Of a DNA stretch of 64,000 nt, positions 46,001 to 59,600 are shown in pieces; position 1 is the first letter of the stretch, and each line of letters opens with the position of its first letter. Under the pieces are notes generated by a model. That model was not told the DNA's origin, did no database searches, and was given only the letters and a program-made list of their open reading frames with translations. The translations under genes were made by a program, and so were the position numbers. This DNA is from Sipunculus nudus (lineage: Eukaryota; Annelida; Sipuncula; Golfingiida; Sipunculidae), in NCBI GenBank assembly GCA_026874595.1, contig CM049314.1, positions 14,068,729-14,132,728 of the forward strand. Reading direction: 5' to 3'.

Positions 46001-47592
46001 TGCATGTTTTTAATTTAGCGCAAATCACGCAAATCAGCGCGAAAAATAAAAACCCTGCTAACAAAACCACTTCCACAGTATATGTCTGTCTTGCATGGTA
46101 AGATGTCTGGTAGGGATTTGCAAATACATGTATACTAGTGCTTAATGTAATTGCATGTATCATATCTGTACAAACTGTTACATGGCCCAATTTCACCATC
46201 AGGCCTGCCCTTAACACTCATCCTGTTGTGTGTATCGATTTTTTCAACATTAAGAGCCAATAAAACTCTTAACAAGCAGATGAAAACCATATTTAATTTA
46301 CAAGTATGTGAATGGGGCCATGCACTACTCAGACACTGCTTTCCCAACCCAAAAAATTGAACATACTGGTATACCAAGTTGATGCTTCTAGTAAATTTTG
46401 ATAACAAACCTCTTTAATTATAATACCAATGTTCACATCGTCTTGCACCTTTTGTTTCATGTGAAATTTAAAGAGCCTTTGCAGTTTTTCAAAGCTTTAA
46501 TCACACAGCTGTAAATATTAATAGACATAACAAATCCTTCAGTTATCTGTATTCATCGACTTTGACCTGGATCTTGCTCAGCAGGTTGTACTGTTTTTAC
46601 TGGGGTCTTTAATTCACTTGCCTATTGTGAAGCCATCTTATAATGACAGTCAGTATTTAAGTACTCTAATGGGGGCCTGTCCTGATATCTGTTGTCTGTA
46701 AAGTGTTACTATAGAGATAATCTCTTGAACCTTTTTAAAAAAAGGTACACAGAATAATTGTTTTGTTAAACTCCATTTGCTTATAACATCTGGAGGGCAA
46801 TGCAAAAATATTTCAAACACATTCAAGAAGGACTTCTGGTGGCAAGTGGGATAAACCAGAGTTTTGCAAATGATTTATTGTGATTAGTGACCTTTCAATT
46901 TTTTCATATATAAAACCAATCAGTCGCATGGTTTTTCTGTTGTAAACATTGGAGCATGGACTTTGTTAACATACAGCTTGAATAAACAAGTAAACTTAAA
47001 CATTCCAAACAGAGGTGTTAACAGAAACTTTTTTTAGCCTGGAATTACCTACACTTCATTCATATGTTTGCAGAGCAAGCCAGAAATCACATACAAATGA
47101 ATATGTGGCTACACAGCTTGAACCTGCTATATATCACTGCCACTAGATAGGTGAATTAGCTCCAAGTGAAGACAACACACCTGGTGGCTTAGTTAAATTT
47201 AATTCTACTCTGGTTCAAAATTTTATGGCACAGCAAATAATGATATACAATACAAACAAATGGCTTGAGCACATAGATATTTACTAGCAGATATAACCCT
47301 TTTGATATATATTATATCATACTGGAATCATCATGACAAGTCAGTTCTTAGAAACATACAAACTTTGATTCCCTGGAAACTGTTAATCAGATATGATTGG
47401 CTTGTTTCGCCTGCCTGCACAGATTTTATACCCCTCTTTACATAAGGATACAAATGCAAACACTTTAAAACTGTTTAAATGTGAATTGAACCTTTGCACA
47501 GCAGTTCATAGCTTTTTTATATGTTTAGGTCTTAACATAAGGTGTCTAGCTTAGGTGTTTTCAATCAGTTTTCAGTGTGAATCAAGTTATTT

Positions 47593-47635
<43 letters not shown>

Positions 47636-50600
47636 TATAGTATTTTCATAGCGCCAAAATTCTCCGATGGTTGGACTCACAGTGCAATTCACACACACAC
47701 ACACACACACACATACTCACATACAGTTTCATGGAAATCTACTCCCTGTGCCTGACCCAGAAAAAAAAAAGGATATTAATTACCAAAAGCTTGACGAAAG
47801 AGATACGTTTTTAAATTAGTTTTAAATGATACAAGAGTTGGAGATTTTCTAAGTGTAATGGGAAGTGAATTTCAAACTTTTGGGGCTATGAAACGGAAGG
47901 ACCGTTCACCGATTTTCATATTACACTTTGGTACTTTAAGAAGATATCCGCCAGCCGAGCGCAGTGTACGCAAAGGCCAATAGGTTATTATTTTTTCCAT
48001 CAAATATGATGGAAGTGAGTCATCAAAATGGCAGTAAACAAAAACAGCAATTTTGTATTGTATACAGTATTTGACGAGAAGCCAATGGAGCTGTTTGAGC
48101 AGCGGGGGTGACGTGGTCGGCCTTATGCTTCTAAAGAATGAGACGCGCCGCATTATTCTAGACCATCTGTAGCCGCGATACTTGCTCTACAGGTAGCCCA
48201 GCAAAAACGGAATTACAATAATCCAGGCAAGATATTACTGTGGTGCAAATGAGCCAACAGCACGCGTTAATAGAGAGGAAACGCCTGATTGAAGCTATAC
48301 GGCGGAGCTCGAGAAAGGCGGCACGACATATACTACTAATATAATCATGCATTGAAAGATTACGATCATTCTTAACACCTAGATACTTCACTATATTTTG
48401 AAAAGGAACAGTGCAGCCCCCAATGCTAATAGACTCACTGTCAGTCATCCTTAGAAGGGGTTTAGAACCGACAGACATAATTTCAGTCTTGTCAGTATTC
48501 AATTTAAGTTTGTTGCTGGTCATCCATGATAGTATATCCTCGATACAAGCTTGTATGCTTTACTGGACAGAGCTGAACTCACCTGGTTTACTACTTTTTG
48601 ACAGTTCAGTGTCATCAGCATACTTATGAAAAGCACAATCATGTGCAAATATTATGCGAGATAGGGGATGTGAATATAAAGTGAACAATATAGGTCCTAA
48701 CAAGGATCCCTGAGGAAACCCGTACAATAAAGTACCTGAGTCTAATTTTCTACCATCGACCATAACAGCTTGGGAACAATTAGCAAGGTATGAAGTAAAC
48801 CATGAAAGTGCGGTGCTGTGTATACCAAAGGTAATTTCTAGTCTATTAAGCAAAATGGAATGATCAAGCGTTTCAAACGCCGCACTGAGGTCCATCAATG
48901 CTAGGAGAGAAACGCGTCTCTCGTCTGCCGCCATCAGCAGACCATCCATGACACTCAGAACGGCGGTCTCTGTGCTATGGTGCCTTCTATACGTGGACTG
49001 ATGGATTTCCATTAAGGTATTTTCATAAAGATGACATTGTAACCTCTTTAAAACAATCTTCTCAATGATTTTAGAAAAGAAGGGAAGGTTCGAAACTGGC
49101 CTAAAGTGTTTAAGACGAAGATTTCACGATGGACAGATAGACCTGATCTTCGCCAGTGTCTCCGTTTATGGCGGGCAACTCTGATGTTATCAGACAACCA
49201 CCGGGCCGAAGGTCTATCTCTCACTATTCTAGTAACAGACGGTGCACGACGGTCAAGAGGATGTCTGAGCCCGTCATTGTACATGACAACGAGAGAGTCC
49301 AGGTCAAAACAGGCTGACTGACCTAACTCTGCAGATGCTACCATCTCCTTAATATCAGACCGCAAGTCATAAAATGAAATCGTTCAGATGTTCTGCGAGG
49401 TCACAAGTCTTTTGCATGGACGTGGCCTGGTTACGGTTAAAATACAGGAAATGACTTTGTGATCAGACAGATCAGCATAATCATGGACTGACCCTCAAGT
49501 AACAGTGAACTGGAACTGGTGTGTACAACCACCCAGTCGAGAATGTGGCCGTGTTTATGGGTGGAGACATCGACTAGCTGGGTGAGATTACGGTCGCTCA
49601 ACATGGTCTTCAGCCGATTTACCTGCTGATTAACACTGTCATCATAATGGAAATTGAAATCGCCTAAAATTGCAAAATCACCAGACAGACTGATATATCT
49701 TGACAGAAGCTCTGGAAATTCCTGGAGAAACACAGAATTGGTCAGTTTATTGCGCTTACTCGGAGGAGGTTTATATAAGCAAACAAGTAGAATCGAAGTC
49801 TGGTTCAGGGAAAGTTTCAATTCAACGGCCTCAAAGGATGAAAACTTTAATTGCGCAAATAAAGCATTAGCAACCAAGCATGATTTGATGACAACACCGA
49901 TGCCACCTCCCCTTCATCGAACACGGGGGAACAAACGAAACTCATAACCTGTGGGTGTCAAGGCAGAGATGAAAGCTCCATCACCTTGTGGGTAAAGCCA
50001 GGTCTCCATCAATGTAACAATATCTGCTTGGTAGTCGATGACCATCTCATGGATGTCAGTTACTTTCTGGCGAACAGACTGGACATTTAAGACCAATACA
50101 TTAATATTATTATTTTTACTCACACGTTTCCGTGTGCCACCTCTTTTTTCATTCATTCCTCTCAAGGACCATGCGAAGGCTCTAGAACAGTTTGAACATA
50201 CTTTTGAAGGACCTGGAAACAGGGTCATGGCGCAAAGCAGTGACCAGATTCTTTTGTTTTCAGAGTTTCTTTCGAGGGAAAGGTTTTCAACCCCAATTTT
50301 CTCTGGCTATATGCACATGTGAGTGCACAACACAAATTTATCAATCCGCATTGCCAAACCCTTTTTGTAACTGTATTGTGTGTGAAAGGGTAATGATTAA
50401 CTAAACACTACTCAAACAAGACAGGTTTTCATGCATTATAAACTCAATGTTTTATTTTGTTTTTATTTGGTAAATGACAAATAAACTTTATTAATGCTAT
50501 TATAACATTAGTTTTTAACATTATAATATTGATTTGAGAACATTACAAACAGTATCAGCAACACTAATACAATCAGCTCTAGATTTTTCAAGATCATATT

Positions 50601-53600
50601 TGATCTCAGAAGTGTTGCATCAATATTATTCTCTGTCACTGTCATGGCAGCAAATTGACACTGCTGGGAAACGATCAAATACAAGCTGGTAATGGTGCCC
50701 CCTCTTTTCTGATTACTTGATGGTGCTTGATGGTAGTCAGAGCCTTCCTGGACACCTGCAGCGTTAAAGACAAAGTTTCCTGGTTGACCGGCTTCTGTGG
50801 CTTGAGGTAGAGCACAGGGCTCATAGCCGGGAGATTCTGGGTTGAATCTCAGCCAAGGCGGTTTGATTTTTCACGTTCAGCTCCCACCAAGGGTGAGTGC
50901 TCTGCAGGCTTAAAGGGGAGAATGTGCCCAACAGTCATGTTTTCACTCACAAACAAGTGCGCCTTTTTGGGGTTCCTCAGTGTAATAACCCAGAATTGGG
51001 GATGACACACACCAAGGACCTGCAGGAGTGATACACCGAGCCTGGTTAATGCCAGAATTGTCCCACTTAGTCCCAAACTGGAATGGAATTCTGCAGATGT
51101 ACATAATACTTAGTTAAGCAAGCAATTCTGGTCCACTAAATTGTTAAATCTAGCTTTTTAGCTCAGCTGACTATAAGTCATCTGAGCTATAGTCGTGGTC
51201 CATTGTCCGTTGTCCGTCCGTCCGTCTGTCCGGATGTCCGTCCGTAAGACTGGAGCGTTTTGACACTGTTGGACCTACGAATCTGAAATTCGGCATACAG
51301 TTAGATGTCCCCAAAATCTACTACCATGCTGAAAATTGGGTCAATAGGACTTCGTTCCTTCGAGATATTAAGGAAAAACCTCAATTTTTTATTAGAAATC
51401 TATTTTCACACTTCAGGACTGCCTAATATCAAAACCACTCATCTGGTTTTCTTCATATTTACCATAAATATTCCTCTATATAGTTCCTATGTACATGCCA
51501 GATATTAAGTCAGTATTATATAATTTTAAAAAGTTATGGGCCCAAACATAATGGACTTTGTAAAAAATTCAGGAAGATATTTGGTCACTAAAGACCAAAA
51601 GTGTTAAAGGTAGGGACTTTTTTTCCAGTAATACAACTTTAATTAATCAAAATTTAATTGTATACCAAAAATTAGATCAAAATCTGTTTTAATTTTTTTA
51701 AATATTGGCAAAAATATAAAATTGGTACCTTAAATTTTGCCCAACTTTGGCCCCGGCACGTTTTTTTCCTGTAAGTACTGTGGATTTAATTTTCACAGCA
51801 TGTATACATAAGGATTTAATCTGTTAAAATCTGAAATTTGAAAATAAAAGCTGCAAAATTAGGCTAGTTATTGAATTTTTTTGGAGGCTCTTGTTGTATT
51901 CCCTTACATTGTCAAGCAGTCCACTTTGATGACTGTAGGTCATTCAGTGCACATCTCTATGCCCCCAGGCTGTTGGCATAATTTTAGATGTCCCAAAAAT
52001 CTCCTACCATACCGAAAATTGGGTCATTAGGACTTCGTTCCTTCAAGATATTAAGGAAAAAAAACTCTGTTTTCCATAAAAAAAGCCATTGTTACACTTC
52101 AAGGCTGCCTAATTTCAAAACCACTGATCTGTTTTTGATTGTATTTAGTATTCACATTCTTTCATACATTTTCTATGAACATACCAAAAATTAGGTCAGT
52201 ATTGGGTATTATTTTGAAGTAATGGGCCAAAACATAATGCAATTTTTTTTAAAAATCAGGAAATATATTTACTCACCTAACATGAGAATTGCTGAACCTA
52301 GAGACTTTTTTCCAGGAATATAACTTTATTTAATCAAGATTCAATTGTTTACCCAAAATTAGATCTGAATTTTGCAAATTTTTCAAGTTATTAGCATAAA
52401 TAAAAAATCAATACCTTAAATTTTGTTCAACTTTGGCACTGTTGATTTAATTTTCACAGCATATATACATAAGGATTTAATCTTTTAAAATCTGAAATTT
52501 CAAAGAAATTGATTGGAAAGAATAGCTTTTATTCATGTTTTCATACACCATGTCAAGTGTTGTTTAGCTCTAGCCCACCTAGTTGTAAAGCCTTCACTTG
52601 CATTATGTAACACACCCCAGGCAGCTTGCCTTAGGTCAGCCTGGCCACTACCAGCAGGCTTCCCCTCTGCCCTGCACCCCCCCCCCCCCCCAGATGGTGC
52701 ATAAACTAGATGAATGTTATTATTTTCTGTATTTGATTCATTCTTATTCCAGGCTATGCTACATTTTAGATTTTGTATTGTACCACCAGGGTTACAATGC
52801 TTAAAGCGTACATTTAATTGTGTCCACAAAGTGGTGTATTGCTATGAAAGTGTGGATGTTCATCAGATAAGTAATTCCTTACTTCAGAAGAGTAAAAACT
52901 TCACAAGGTGTGAAATTGACTATTAATTCCAGTAATAAATTAAAACTGGGATAGTAATTAGCACAATGATATTGTTTGTCCCTCATTCAACCAACAGTGT
53001 GAATACTTTATTTGAAAAGATGTTTTATTTTATCAAATTTACTTTCATTTTATTTTGGTGAATAAAATTAAGCATGTACTGAAAACTCCAATGTGCAAAA
53101 CTTTTTAATAGTGATTCAAGGAATATTCTTGTAGATGCCATGTTGTGGCATTATTTTCTTTTAAATTCAGTTTAAACATTTATGATTTAAAAATAATAAA
53201 ATATATGTGTATGCATAATATGACCCAATATGAGCTACACTCTGGATATATGATGATTGCAACTTTTGCAACAATTCTAATATTTTAACTTATAGTTTCA
53301 GTTTTTTACTCTGTATATATAATGATTGCAACTTTTGCAACAATTCTAATATTTGTATCGCCAGACATAGTCTGGAGATACTATGGTTTAGGCACAGTCG
53401 CGCCGCCGCCGCCGCAGAGATTTCTTTTGGACACAATAACTCAAAAAATATTTCATGGATCTTTACCAAACTTGGTATATGTATAGATATGGGTAAGAGG
53501 ACGACGCCTATTTAAAATGAGGTCATGACCTCAACTAGGAGAGTGACCTTGACCTTGAATAGGTTCAATTTTGGGGAAAATCACACAAATTCTTAAATAT

Positions 53601-56600
53601 CTCAAGAAAACTTGCATGGATTGATCCCAAAATCAAGTTGATCGAAGAACATGGATAGGGTTGTCATGTTCCAGAAACTGGTGGCGCCACCTATTATTCT
53701 TTACTTGTTTTCATGCCGTTTAATATCCCCAAAATTGCTACTTGACAGTACTGTGAGCATTATAAGTCAAAAACTAATGGACAGATTTCTTTCATATTAT
53801 GCAAATACATAGATATGGGTTATGGGATGATGTTTATTTAAATTGGGGTCATGACCTTTCCTATGAGAGTGGCCTTGACCTTGAATATTGCCATATATGG
53901 TGAAAATCACACAAAATCATTAATTTCTCAATAAGGGATGCATGCATTGGTCCAAAAATCAACTTGACCAAAGATCTTGGATAGTAATGTCATGTACCGG
54001 GAACAGGGGGCGCCACCTGTTATTCTTTTACTTGTTTTCGTGCCGTTTATTACCCCATCATTGCCACTTAACAGTACATTTATAACCTGTGAGCATTATA
54101 AGTCAAAAACTAATGGACTGATTTCTTTCATATTATGCATATACATAGACATGGGTTATGGGATGATGTTTATATAAATTGGGGTCATGACCTTTCCTAT
54201 TAGAGTGGCCTTAACCTTGAATATTGCGATATATGGTGAAAATTACACAAAATCATTAATATCTCAATAAGGGATGCATGCATTGGTCCAAAAATCAACA
54301 TGTTCGAAGATCTTGGAAAGTATTGTCATGTACCAGAAACAGGTGGCGCCACCTGTTATTCTTTTACTTGTTTTGTGCCGTTTAATACCCCATCATTGCC
54401 ATTTATCAGTACTGTGAGCATTATAAGTCAAAAACTAATGGACAAATTTCTTTCATATTATGCATATACATGGATATGGGTTATAGGATAATGTTTATTT
54501 GAATAGGGGTTATGACCTTTCCAATGAGTGGCCTTGACCTTGAATATTGCCATATATGGTGAAAATCACACAAAATCATTAACTTCTCAATAAGGGATGC
54601 ATGCATTGGTCCAAAAATCAACTTGACCGAAGATCTTGGATAGTAATGTCATGTACCGGAAACAGGTGGAGCCACCTGTTATTCTTTTATTTGTATTGTG
54701 CCGTTTAATACCCCATCATTGCCACTTAACAGTACATTTATAACCTGTGAGCATTATAAGTCAAAAACTAATGGACAGATTTCTTTCATATTATGCATAT
54801 ACATAGACATGGGTTATGGGATGATGTATATATAAATTGGGGTCATGACCTTTCCTATTAGAGTGGCCTTGCCCTTGAAAAATTGCCATATATGGTGAAA
54901 ATTACACAAAATCATTAATATCTCAATAAGGGATGCATGCATTGGTCCAAAAATCAACATGTTAGAAGATCTTGGAAAGTATTGTCATGTACCAGAAACA
55001 GGTGGCGCCACCTGTTATTCTTTTACTTGTTTTGTGCCGTTTAATACCCCATCATTGCCATTTATCAGTACTGTGAGCATTATAAGTCAATTTAACTAAT
55101 GGACAAATTTCTTTCATATTATGCATATACATGGATATGGGTTATAGGATAATGTTTATTTGAATAGGGGTCATGACCTTTCCAATGAGTGGCCTTGACC
55201 TTGAATATTGCCATATATGGTGAAAATCACACAAAATCATTAATTTCTCAATAAGGGATGCATGCATTGGTCCAAAAATCAACATGTTCGAAGATCTTGG
55301 ATAGTGTTGTCATGTACAGGAAACAGGTGGTGCCACCTGTTATTCTTTTACTTGTTTTTGTGCTGTTTAATACCCCATCATTGCCACTTAACAGTATTGT
55401 GAGCATTATAAGTCAAAAACTAATGGACAGATTTCTTGCATATACATAGACATGGGTTAGGGGATGATGTATATTGAAATTTGGATCATGACCTTTTCTA
55501 TGAGAATGACCTTTTCTATGAGTGTGGTCTGATATTAATTGTTGCTGAAGATGGGGGGCCTATTCTTAAAGGGGGGGGGGGATTAATTGTCTGGGGATAC
55601 TATGGCACCTGCGGTGCCAAGAAATATCTAGTTTAACTTATATTTTCAGGTTTTTTTATTAAAAATTTATAAAACCTGTAAATAAAAAAATGATTCAGAT
55701 AAAAACTTCTTAATGGAAAAAGTGGGTATGCTTAAAAAAAAATAGGATTATATATAAACTTAAATGCATTATTCCCTTGAAAGTGAAATAAAGGTATTAG
55801 TCCATTCTGTCCACTTGCCTGTCCATCTGTAAATTTTCATATGCATCACAGTATCTCAAAATTTTACTGTTTTTCTTCATGACAGTCTTGTCAGAGTATT
55901 AGTTTGCAATCATATATTTAGAACTTTACTATAACCAAGTAGGAGGGCCCCTTTCCTCTTAGCTTTTCATATTCATATTCTTATGTAAATGAAAAACATT
56001 ACAATAGAATATATCTACATCCACCTTCCTGCTGCCCTCACTTTTCCCTTCTCCGAACCCCATCCCAAAGTCAGCCTCAGTAAGCAAGAACAAGATGAAT
56101 CAGATATATTCATACTTTAACTTTTGTATAACTATTCGTCCATAGGTACTTATGTACATGCCAGAAATTATGTCAATATTGTGTAATATGTAGACATAGT
56201 GGGCATCACAATAATGTACCTTGTCAAGACTAAAGAGATATTGTGTCATACAGTCACAAATTCATAAATCACTTCATCAGCATAGTTAATCATAACATCA
56301 TATCTGTCAAATTGAAAGCTTGCAGACTACCATACACTTTAGATCCTTCAACAAATAGCCTTATCATCATTCTACTACTGCTTATTACTGCTGTCATTAC
56401 ATTCATATTTGCTCAAATATATCACAGTTTTCAACCCCTCCTAAATAAATAAAAAATAAACCACTATATTTGACTCTATTAATCCATCAGTCAGGTAATG
56501 ACTGCCGTGACCCATGGGTCCCTTGTTTTTATACACCTGCATAAGACAGGTCATATTATGGTATAGACAGTTGGCATCTGTATGTCTGTCTGTAAGTCCA

Positions 56601-59600
56601 TGAACTTTTAGTGTTACCACAATAAATTATCATTGACGGAAAAATCACACTCTGCTTTCCCCGCTGGCGACCTAGGTTTGATCCACAGGGTGGCTATGAG
56701 AATGGGTAGTAGTTGCCTGTCAAAGGTCGGTGGTTTTCCCTGGGTTCTCCAGTTTCCTCCACCCTTCAGACTACAGAATGCCATCATCTGAGCCATGAAG
56801 AGGGCCTTGATAAGTTATGATAACTATTTGTACAATCCATGTAAAATAAATAGGTTTATATTTAATAATGATTTACCAATAGATTATTTCACCTGAGTTC
56901 AGTTCTCAGCAAATTCAGTGCTTAAATAATGAGGTCAGAGGTCACCAGACAAACAATGAGCCTATTATGCACTCTTGTAATTTTGTAGATTGGAGGAAGC
57001 TTAATCGATGGGTCTCAGGACATTTCTCTCCCCATTACATGTCCTCCCCCTTACATGTCCTCCCCCTTACATGTAACATGTCACACATATTGCCAACTCA
57101 TTAAATTCATCATCAGTCAGTAAGAAGCTGTATAAATTAAATAATACCCATTCCACAAAACAGAAATGTTTTTCATTGTAATCTGTCATTGGAAAAGAAG
57201 ACAGTATGCAATTTCCTGCTTTCCCATTTGAAAAAATGGTTGTTGTTCATGTGTTAATGTTTTAAATGAATTTTCAGTGAATTAATGTTGAATGTCAGGA
57301 TATGGGTTTATTGTCCCCCACTCTGCGGATGCAGGGGACTTTGATTTGGGTTTGTCTGTCTGTCTTTCCTGTGTCTGTCTGTCTGTCTATCTGTCTGACT
57401 GTCTGTCTCTCTCCGTCTGTCAGGTTTTTTTTCGTTTCTGTGCAATAACTTTCCTAAATACTTTTTGATTTCACTCAAATTTGGATCAGTGATTGCTCTC
57501 ATGCATACCTCGGTTGGGATTGGTGCTGGAGTGTCTTTCTGAAAAAACAAAATATCAAATTTTGGTCAAATTTCTCAGTGTACTTTAGTTTTTATGTCCG
57601 CCTGCAGATGTCTCCAAATGTCATAATGGATTTTGGCTCTATTTCTCAAAGTGTTTTAGTTTTTATGTTTGCCTGCAGATGTCTCCACATGTCATAGTGC
57701 ATCTGTTTGGGTCTCAACATGTCATAATTTTGGTTGCTTATCAAGCATGAAAGACGACAAGAGCCCATAGCAGAGCCCACAAATTTGCTTGTTAATTTAG
57801 GGGTGAGCCTGGGTTCAGATACACGTTTAGCTGAGGAATGTTGTCTAGGATTGCTTCCAGTTGATCCATGTAATGATTACCAGGTTGCATACCTGTTCTT
57901 TTGTTAGTTCTACATCTGCTGGGTTGTGCCACACAGGTTTTCTCAGGACCAAGTTCACTGGCATAGATTCTAAATTGTGTTGTAATATATTTTTTCACAA
58001 AATAATGTTATCGGTGCCCATTCACATACCTTTTAAAAAGAATTTTTGTGATTTTTGGCTTCCTCTGTGTATATATTGATGATCTAAGGGGAATTTTGGT
58101 TGCAAAAAGATCTTATAATACCTTCGTGATTGATTTATGAACTTGTATATCAACAACAGGTTTGTAATCACAGTAATGTTGAAAAACAGGAAAAAAATGT
58201 AACATAAGGTGGTAGGTTGCATATATGCAGATGTAGAAAGGTCACTTGTTGCAAAACCCCATTTGCAAAGATCTGGCTTATCGGACTTGCTCCCAGATGC
58301 CCTTGCTGGATTTTTGTTATTATTTTGGCGGTCCCCAACATATAAACACATTGATATAAACAAAACAAGCAGTCTGTGTGCAGTGATATCCACTTTTTCT
58401 GGCCTATTTTTAAAAAATGCTCCAAGGGATTACTTGTTTTTTATAAAGGTCAGATAGATGATCGGGTTCCTTTAAAATTTATCATGCTTTCTTTTAAAAT
58501 AAGAAAAAGACTCACACACCACCTAGGACACATTTTGCATCATTCCCAACTCTATAAGACTAAAAACAGGCATTTCCCAGGCATAACCATAGATCAGGTG
58601 TCATGACAACAGTTCAGTGCCACCACCAGTTATAATACAGATTTTGTACTCTTCCGAGCTTCATAATTTAGAGGTACTTAAATTTCCTTTGGTTATGTGA
58701 ACTAACTCTGTGTGTCAGAGATGCTTAGATGTACAAGGATCTGATGTATATTAGGGATTTTCTGATACATTATAATTATCTCACAAAATGCTTTTCATCG
58801 CAATATATTTCACTTTTCATAAGATACAAGAAGTGATGCATGTACCGGTAAGCAGTGTCCATTGCTGTTCCATGTTTAAGTTCATCATGCTGTTCATTAC
58901 CTTCACTCTGCAGGAATAACAAAACAGCCCCTTTGATTGGTCTGTCTGTGTGGCAGCTAGCCAATCAGACACTGATAAACTGATTTATGGTCAATCATAG
59001 TTCACCATACAAGCTGGCCGTTATAAAATACTGGGTGTCTCCAGTTGGGTAACATTTATTCATGGATTTATCAGTATCGGATTTTACCAATATTATACTT
59101 GATTTTGTATTGCAATGTATTGGTGCACTTTCCATTCATTACAGGCATACTTTATATAAGTGGTGTGCAAATTAATCAATTATATTGATGATTGGTCATT
59201 TCTTTCATAATTGTTTAAATTGCATCTTTGTATAATTGATCAAAAACAGTTATGTACGCACATGCAAAGTCATTAACCTGAAAAAATATCTTGATCCTGT
59301 CACAGAATTGAGAAAGATGCTGATGGGACAAAAAGTGGCAAACAGCATTAAAATTGGATCTTGCTTATTGAACAAGTAATCACAACCTGGCCGTTACCTT
59401 GACCTTTTAGCATGATGTATAGGTCAGACTTAGTTTACTTGGTAAACATTTCAGGTGTAATTCTCTAACCATGTCACAGTAATATTAGAGGAATGTAAAT
59501 TAACCAATTAATAATCAGTGATTGGTCATTTTGCATCTTTCAATTAGAACATGATCATACAACCAATTACTGCCACTGCTTTATTTGATAACATAATGAT

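Larger units (their letters stand above)
47595..50250 (-). mobile_element. decayed non-LTR retrotransposon (CR1/L2-like), minus strand
   Basis: Reading on the minus strand: an endonuclease domain (about 50180-49430), a reverse transcriptase domain (about 49095-48270), a C-terminal segment of the HVTP--LHWLPV type ending near 47872, a short 3' UTR and a (TTA)n tail (47595-47636). An APE-type endonuclease, a single ORF2-like frame and a microsatellite tail point to the CR1/L2/Jockey side of the LINEs. It has at least three frame changes and several in-frame stops, so it is dead. It lies antisense in ABCC intron 4. An (AC)n run at 47690-47714 is inside the 3' UTR. Confidence 0.88.
51155..56530 (+). 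mobile_element. 3.1-kb Helitron/Helentron-like element, copy 2, interrupted by a second element
   Basis: Parts 51155-53357 and 55632-56530 together match copy 1 (32946-36084) in order and orientation, starting at the same TTTTTAGCTCAG hairpin and ending at GACCCATGGGTCCCTTG plus T-run. Differences: a C-run at 52677-52691, a ~75-bp duplication just before the inserted element (53270-53355), loss of about 130 bases before the 3' end, and the 2.3-kb insertion. It lies in ABCC intron 4. Confidence 0.75.
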
